Shown here: positions 55,708 through 60,898 of the stretch, one piece after another
Position numbering within the stretch: position 1 is the stretch's first letter
Layout of the letters: the number at the start of each line of letters is the position of its first letter
DNA from: Winogradskyella sp.
GTDB taxonomy: Bacteria > Bacteroidota > Bacteroidia > Flavobacteriales > Flavobacteriaceae
Length of the DNA: 60,898 bases
Reading direction: 5' to 3'
Assembly (NCBI RefSeq): GCF_013213975.1
Contig: NZ_JABSST010000005.1
Coordinates: 1 to 60,898, forward strand
Program-made: the position numbers and the translations under genes
The notes under the pieces: model-generated
What the model saw: only the letters and a program-made list of their open reading frames with translations
What the model was told of the DNA's origin: nothing
Databases searched by the model: none

Positions 55708-57432
55708 ATGAAATATTTCCTAACACTATTACTAGTTTCGACTTCTCTATTAACAGCAAATGCACAAGATCAAAAAATTATTGAATACCCTTTTAATGAA
55801 CCCGGTTCAGAACCCTCAAGAGGAGTCTTTGGTAAAGACGATCGAAAAGAAATTAAAGATGCCGAAGGCTTTAAACAATTTGCGCGAGCCACAGCAGCAA
55901 TGGTCACAAAAAGTAATGCTTACGATGACGACTTCTATTCTTGGTCATTAAGAGATCGGTTATCTTTTCAATTTAACACAGATAACTTTGATAATAATGT
56001 CAAATTTTTAGACCAGCCTACAGTTGCAAGTTGCACTGGTTTTTTAATTGCGCCTGACATTCTAGTTACAGCAGGCCACTGTATTAACTCTATGGAAGAA
56101 GCAAATAATGTCGTTTGGATATTTGATTATACAAGTGAGTCTAATTTTATAGATGGTAAACGCCTAAATTTTAAAAACGAAAATATTTATGAAGTTGAAG
56201 AAATTCTAGCCTCGAAATTCGATGATGAAACTTCAGAAGACTATGCTGTACTAAAACTTAAAAGGGCTTCAGAAAGAACACCTTACAGATTTAGAACCAG
56301 TGGCACTGTATTAGAAAATGGCCCAATTTATACAATAGGAACACCAACCGGGCTTCCTCTTAAATTTTCTACAAATGCTATGGTTGTTGATACTAGCCCA
56401 GAGTATTGGTTTAAATCTGATATCGATGCATTTCCCGGTAACTCTGGCGGACCTGTATTTGATAAAAACGGTTTTATCGAAGGAATTCTTGTGCGAGGTG
56501 CTGTTACTTATAACGAAGGCAGATATACTGGCGATTATAAATATGATTCTACCTGTAATTGTGTTAAAACCGTGCAGTGGGATGACGTCAAATATACAGC
56601 AGGTTGTCAGGCTCACAAAATCAATACCTTACCTACTGAAGTCCTTTTAAATGCTATCTACTCCAACATAGCGTATGCTATAGTAAATAACTTAATAGAA
56701 CGCTTTGAATCTTGGGAAATCTATAGTTGGATTTTTAACCACACCTATACCACAGCTAGAGGAAGATTTGAAAACCTTGCATTAGAAAGTAATAACATTC
56801 AGGCCTTAGAAAAGATTTTAAAGTATTCTGCAGAAAATTTATCTGATGATTATGCAAGAGCTCTAATTGATATTGCTATAAGCAAAAACAATTTAGAACT
56901 TTTAGAATTACTATTAAATAACGATCTGCTTGCTGATGCAGGTATAACTACAGGATATACCGCCCTTCAAAATGCACTAGATGATAAGAACATTGCTGTA
57001 GCAGAATTATTAATAGCCTTTGGGGCCGACGTTAAAACACTTACAAATAAGCAAGTTAGAGTCTTACTTGATGCGGCCATACGCAATGAGACAACCGAAT
57101 CTTTAGAAACATATCTCAATACAGGCATCTCACCTGATGCATCTGCTCCTGGGATGCTCAGCGCACTTCAGATTGCTGTAAAAGAAGAACAAATTGACAT
57201 TGTAGAAACACTCATTTCTTATGGTGCTGATGTAGATATAAAAACTTCCGATAATGATAATCTTTTGCATCTGGCAGCAAAAACTGGAAACATGAATTTG
57301 GCAAAACTACTGATTAAAAACAATGTCAGTACTAAATCAAAAAACAAAGACAAGATGAGACCTGAGAAAATAGCAAAAAAGGCTGGGTATAAGTCATTAG
57401 CGAAGTACTTAAGAAAAGTTAGAAAAAGTTAG
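55708..57432 (+). CDS. Exported trypsin-like serine peptidase with ankyrin repeats
   Basis: 574 aa. Signal peptide 1-19 (LLTANAQ). Chymotrypsin-fold peptidase at about 75-300 with the full triad: His124 (TAGHC), Asp178 (EDYAVLKL) and Ser246 (FPGNSGGPV), closest to the S1B/V8 (Glu-specific) group. Ankyrin repeats fill about 360-574 (TTGYTALQNALDDKNIAVAE, DNDNLLHLAAKTGNMNLAKL). A SRG site at 37-39 lies in the putative propeptide, where zymogen cleavage would be expected. The next gene starts 6 bp downstream. It appears to be an active exported protease with a protein-binding scaffold. Confidence 0.92.
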   Translation: MKYFLTLLLVSTSLLTANAQDQKIIEYPFNEPGSEPSRGVFGKDDRKEIKDAEGFKQFARATAAMVTKSNAYDDDFYSWSLRDRLSFQFNTDNFDNNVKFLDQPTVASCTGFLIAPDILVTAGHCINSMEEANNVVWIFDYTSESNFIDGKRLNFKNENIYEVEEILASKFDDETSEDYAVLKLKRASERTPYRFRTSGTVLENGPIYTIGTPTGLPLKFSTNAMVVDTSPEYWFKSDIDAFPGNSGGPVFDKNGFIEGILVRGAVTYNEGRYTGDYKYDSTCNCVKTVQWDDVKYTAGCQAHKINTLPTEVLLNAIYSNIAYAIVNNLIERFESWEIYSWIFNHTYTTARGRFENLALESNNIQALEKILKYSAENLSDDYARALIDIAISKNNLELLELLLNNDLLADAGITTGYTALQNALDDKNIAVAELLIAFGADVKTLTNKQVRVLLDAAIRNETTESLETYLNTGISPDASAPGMLSALQIAVKEEQIDIVETLISYGADVDIKTSDNDNLLHLAAKTGNMNLAKLLIKNNVSTKSKNKDKMRPEKIAKKAGYKSLAKYLRKVRKS

Positions 57433-57438
57433 ATATTA

Positions 57439-58911
57439 ATGACTAAAATTATTACTCAAATGTATTTTATGTCAAATATTTATGCAATGTTAAATAGAAA
57501 AGCCTTACGCAATAACATTATTGCGATAGTTGTTATTCTATTCTCTGCATCTGTAAAGGCCCAAAACAATGAATACATCAAGCTTCTTGATGATGCCATT
57601 ACCATCTCAGATTCATGCCTTACCAATAGAAGTGATTATTCTCGATTTAAATTACAATTACTGGATAATTCTATTACAATTTTTAATCTAAAAATTCAGA
57701 CTGAAGCAAACTACAAAAACAAAGAATTCTACTCCGTTGATAGGTTTAACCAATTCGATTTTAAATTCTGGCTGCTATCAAATGACAGTTATAAAACTTA
57801 TGGTAATTTTAAATTGAGGTTATCATATTATGTCAATAATGAGTTCATAGAACAGCACTACTTAATATGTTTAAACTATATAGATCCTAATCAAAAAGAC
57901 AGAGGCTCATCTACTTCTCCTGATTATGTAACCTTACCGGTGTACTTTGGAACTGATAGAAATCATACGAAATCAGGCAACCTTAATGATGCATTTGGCA
58001 CTAAACGATCCTCATTAAAATATGGAATTGTAGTAGTGAGCATACCTCACGACCACAGAGTAGGTGAAATTGAAAGTCCTAAAGTGTGGAAGTTCGAATT
58101 TTCAGAAGATCCTAAAAAGCATATGATGCTTCAAGAGATCTCATTACTAGATAAAAATAATTTTTTCGATAAACTATCAAAGGATATTCAAGAGTCAGAG
58201 AAAAAGAGTACCTTTTTATTTGTACATGGTTACAACACATCCTTCAGTGAAGCTGCCAAACGCACTGCTCAAATATCTTATGATTTAAAATTTGAAGGCA
58301 AACCAGTGTTTTACAGCTGGCCATCGCAAGCTTCAACGTTTAGATATGGTAAAGATGAAGAAAACATAGCTTGGTCACAATCAAATATGCAACGCTTTTT
58401 AGAGGATTATCTCTCTAAATCTAAAGCAGAAGACATCTATCTTGTAGCTCACAGTATGGGTAATAGAGGACTAACGAGAGCCATTGTTGCGGTTATGAAA
58501 GAGCATCCAGAGCTGAAGTCTAAAATTAAAGAAATCATTCTCGCTGCACCAGATATTGATGCTGACGTTTTTAAAAATGAGATAGCACCTCAAATGGTTT
58601 CTGAAACAAAAAAGCCAATTACACTATATGTTTCCGCAGATGATATGGCCTTAAAAGCTTCAAAGCTTTTGCATGGTAATCCAAGAGCTGGGGATGCTGG
58701 CGAAAAAATGGTCATTGTAGAAGGCATTGAAACTATTGATGCCTCAGGCATTGACACGAGTTTTTTAAGCCATTCTTACTTTGCAGATACAAATTCTATA
58801 ATTTCAGACATATTTGATATTATAAAATCCGGACAGCGTGCTCTGGACAGAAAGCGTTTATCCTTAATTGAACTAAAAGACAATATTTTTTACTGGAAAG
58901 TAACACAGTAA
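57439..58911 (+). CDS. Exported alpha/beta hydrolase (DUF900-like)
   Basis: 490 aa from 57439. A start at 57487 would put the signal peptide (IIAIVVILFSASVKAQ) properly at the N-terminus and may be the real one. The C-terminal half is an alpha/beta hydrolase of the DUF900 type: LPVYFGTDRNHTKSG, FLFVHGYNTSFSEAAKRT, VFYSWPSQAS and the nucleophile elbow VAHSMGN with Ser339. The N-terminal 130 residues have no recognised domain. It is probably a periplasmic esterase or lipase, encoded between the trypsin-ankyrin and barrel proteins in one operon. Confidence 0.88.
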   Translation: MTKIITQMYFMSNIYAMLNRKALRNNIIAIVVILFSASVKAQNNEYIKLLDDAITISDSCLTNRSDYSRFKLQLLDNSITIFNLKIQTEANYKNKEFYSVDRFNQFDFKFWLLSNDSYKTYGNFKLRLSYYVNNEFIEQHYLICLNYIDPNQKDRGSSTSPDYVTLPVYFGTDRNHTKSGNLNDAFGTKRSSLKYGIVVVSIPHDHRVGEIESPKVWKFEFSEDPKKHMMLQEISLLDKNNFFDKLSKDIQESEKKSTFLFVHGYNTSFSEAAKRTAQISYDLKFEGKPVFYSWPSQASTFRYGKDEENIAWSQSNMQRFLEDYLSKSKAEDIYLVAHSMGNRGLTRAIVAVMKEHPELKSKIKEIILAAPDIDADVFKNEIAPQMVSETKKPITLYVSADDMALKASKLLHGNPRAGDAGEKMVIVEGIETIDASGIDTSFLSHSYFADTNSIISDIFDIIKSGQRALDRKRLSLIELKDNIFYWKVTQ

Positions 58912-58935
58912 AAAAAATACACAAAATCAGTTATT

Positions 58936-60366
58936 ATGAAAATGAAGTACATTAAAACAATCAGTATACTAACCTTACTGCTCACCTCTAGTTTATCACT
59001 TGCTCAAGAGCGTTATAGAATTACGTATGACTATGCAACAGATAAAATCAACTACCTCCATGTAGATAAAAACAATAAGGTTATCGATACCTTAGATAAA
59101 CCCCAAATTAAACGAAATAGTCTTATAGAGTTAAAATTATCTAACGTTAATCCATTTGCTGTACAAGTACAAACCGATGTTAAAGAAGAAGATCTCATAA
59201 GTACTGGACAAGGTTTTAATTTTAGTTCTCTGCTAGGAAGTATCAATTCATTTACTGGTAGCAACATGGATTTAAACACATCTAATCTTCCAGACTCAAA
59301 TATGTTTAAATCTGAGAGAGGTTCGAGGGGAAGTACCTCTGCCAGAGGCAGTGTAGATGATTTAAACAATCAAATCACTAATGTAGCCGCCTTAAAATCA
59401 ACTTTAATTTCAAACCTTTTAAACCCAAATTTAAACAAGAAAACCATTATTGAGAACCTAATTAAAACCGCAGATGCAGAATTAGATGCGCGGCTCCCAA
59501 GTGCCCAAGACAATTTTTTCATGTACTTAGCAAAAGTTGAAAAATCAATTAAGGACAGTAAATCGCGACTTGAAAGTAATATTAACGTTATGTCGCAAGA
59601 GATTGAAAATTCGAGAGATTCAGAAGATGGAGTGGTTTCTAGAGGTGAATTAGTGTCACGAAATATTGCCTTGGCTGACTTACAACGTTTGATGACAAAT
59701 CTCAATAATTCTACAGGAAAGAGTCTTCAAAATTTAGATGAATTACGTTCGCTTTACACCATTTTAGAAGCCTCTAACTTTGAGCAAACCTACGATTACG
59801 AACTAGCTGCCGATAAGGTAAACATAGAACTCAAGTTTGTACAAAGTGATTTTTCTAATGACATTGATAATGACGACACCTCAACAACCCTTAAAACGAG
59901 AAACATTAAAATGTTCTCTAAAGGTGGTTTCAAAATAAATACAAGTGTTGCCATGACCTTAAACAATTTTGGCAATAATTCTAAGGATTATTTCATCGAC
60001 GAATCTGGTGTTATTGGTGCAGATAATAATGACTTTTTTACACCTAACCTCAGCACCATGATTAACTTTTACCCATATATGGGGGATAACTTTAATATCG
60101 GCGGAAGCTTTGGACTATCTATACCTATCTCTGGAAACAACAGTATCTCTGGTGTTAATTTCTTATTAGGTCCATCCCTATTCTTCGGTAGTAAAAGTAG
60201 ACTAGCACTTTCGGGCGGTATTGCTTATGGACCTGTAAAGCGTCTTACCAATGGATTAGAAATTGGAGATACGACTAACTTTACCAGTGTAGATAATTTC
60301 ACCAAAAATGTCTACGATTTTGGATATTACTTTGGTATCTCATTTAGTCTATTTGACTTAAATTAA
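58936..60366 (+). CDS. Exported coiled-coil and beta-barrel-like protein
   Basis: 476 aa. Signal peptide about 1-23 (TSSLSLAQ). The middle (about 150-290) is helical and coiled-coil-like (LQRLMTNLNNSTGKSLQNLD). The C-terminal 170 residues consist of amphipathic beta strands ending in an aromatic strand (YYFGISFSLFDLN), fitting an outer-membrane barrel. Between them is an Arg-Gly-Ser stretch, SERGSRGSTSARGS (126-139), and later VVSRGELVSRN. No family is recognised. It is 24 bp after the hydrolase and 20 bp before the caspase gene, so it belongs to the cluster and might be its membrane anchor or substrate. Confidence 0.75.
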   Translation: MKMKYIKTISILTLLLTSSLSLAQERYRITYDYATDKINYLHVDKNNKVIDTLDKPQIKRNSLIELKLSNVNPFAVQVQTDVKEEDLISTGQGFNFSSLLGSINSFTGSNMDLNTSNLPDSNMFKSERGSRGSTSARGSVDDLNNQITNVAALKSTLISNLLNPNLNKKTIIENLIKTADAELDARLPSAQDNFFMYLAKVEKSIKDSKSRLESNINVMSQEIENSRDSEDGVVSRGELVSRNIALADLQRLMTNLNNSTGKSLQNLDELRSLYTILEASNFEQTYDYELAADKVNIELKFVQSDFSNDIDNDDTSTTLKTRNIKMFSKGGFKINTSVAMTLNNFGNNSKDYFIDESGVIGADNNDFFTPNLSTMINFYPYMGDNFNIGGSFGLSIPISGNNSISGVNFLLGPSLFFGSKSRLALSGGIAYGPVKRLTNGLEIGDTTNFTSVDNFTKNVYDFGYYFGISFSLFDLN

Positions 60367-60386
60367 AACTTAAAATTAAATCTAAA

Positions 60387-60898
60387 ATGATGAAAAAAAT
60401 TAGTTTACTCATCCTTGCATTAGCATTCAGCTTACAGGCAATAGCAGAAAAACATGCCCTTATCATTGCGGTTGGTGATTATTTGCCAAAAACGGGCTGG
60501 TCAACCATAAGTTCGGCTAATGATGTGCCATTAATAAAAAACACCTTATTACATCAAGCCTTTAAGGAAGAGAATATAGTAGTACTCAAAAATGAAATGG
60601 CTACTAGAACAGGAATCCTAGATGCTATTAAAGCTCTTCAAGCTAAAATAAAACCTGGAGATATTGTGGTTATCCACTATTCCGGTCATTGACAACAAAT
60701 TTTTGATGACAATGGTGAAGAAATTGATGATAAGGACGAATCCATTGTACCTTACGATGCTTTGGTGCGCTTTATTCCAAACAAATACGAAGGTCAAAAC
60801 CACATTAGAGATGATGAGTTAGGTAACATAATTGCAACGTTTAGAAATACATTAGGTAGTGAAGGGCAATTATTAATGTTATTAGACAGTTGCCATTC
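60387..60898 (+). pseudogene. Exported caspase gene with TGA after the catalytic histidine, cut by window end
   Basis: Signal peptide 1-21 (LQAIAEK), then a caspase domain start (ALIIAVGDY, ANDVPLIKNTL, VVIHYSGH). The frame stops at TGA 60690-60692, exactly where the glycine of the SGHG motif is expected (GGA to TGA is one change). Beyond it the same frame continues as normal caspase (QQIFDDNGEEIDDKDESIVP, then LLMLLDSCHS with the catalytic Cys) to the window edge. The product would be 101 residues and inactive unless the stop is read through or is a sequence error. Confidence 0.85.

Noticed and set aside
60690..60692. TGA as selenocysteine or reassigned codon
   Set aside because: No SECIS-like structure was evident and other genes here end normally at TGA (for example the ECF sigma factor). 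The expected residue is Gly, so a point mutation or error is simpler.
1..60898. Window as a circular plasmid whose ends join in one caspase-DUF4384 gene
   Set aside because: Direct joining leaves a caspase lacking over 100 residues, and housekeeping genes such as prfA, purM and dnaJ argue for a chromosome.

Overview
The window looks like chromosomal DNA of a marine-type member of the Flavobacteriaceae (Bacteroidota). It is AT-rich, has no clear Shine-Dalgarno sites, and has several promoters resembling the Bacteroidota TTG-N17..19-TAnnTTTG consensus. It encodes a C-terminal type IX secretion sorting domain, a fused isobutyryl-CoA mutase, divergent type III and type II glutamine synthetases, and many DUFs typical of the group (DUF4197, DUF3078, DUF4920, DUF1684). 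No tRNA, rRNA, CRISPR array or intact insertion sequence was found.

The left end (1-10562) is an accessory cluster of exported caspase-like proteins. In order it holds the end of a DUF4384 protein, a DUF4384-coiled coil-caspase protein, a broken WD40 gene, a TPR-CHAT protein, a caspase-TPR protein, and on the opposite strand a chimera joining the first ~80 residues of an ABC permease to the C-terminal half of a caspase. Where the start can be seen, the intact members carry signal peptides. Next come an ABC ATPase that appears to have lost its permease partner, then dnaJ and grpE.

The middle (13.5-54 kb) is mostly ordinary flavobacterial chromosome. It contains a YceI lipoprotein with a palindrome in its promoter; a fasciclin protein divergent from an ECF sigma/anti-sigma pair; a P1 peptidase; mnmD; ilvE; an M49 peptidase; crcB; an MFS transporter with a possible attenuator leader; a decayed DJ-1/PfpI gene; an Lrp regulator; a 34-residue cysteine-rich peptide before a SigZ-like sigma factor; icmF; purU; pyrF and prfA; a very small ABC system; purM; the two glutamine synthetases; a calcium/sodium antiporter; a BlaI/M56 sensor pair; and a secreted endonuclease I. 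Gene debris lies at 28.3-28.9 kb, 36.8-37.5 kb and 55.2-55.4 kb.

The right end (55708-60898) is a second exported protease/hydrolase cluster: a trypsin-ankyrin protein, a DUF900-type alpha/beta hydrolase, a coiled-coil/beta-barrel protein, and a caspase gene interrupted by TGA right after its catalytic histidine. Proteins of both clusters share Arg-Gly/Ser-rich stretches. Caspase relatives often cut after basic residues, so these may be processing sites. The two clusters may form one exported proteolytic network; this is inference from architecture and is the most interesting feature of the window.
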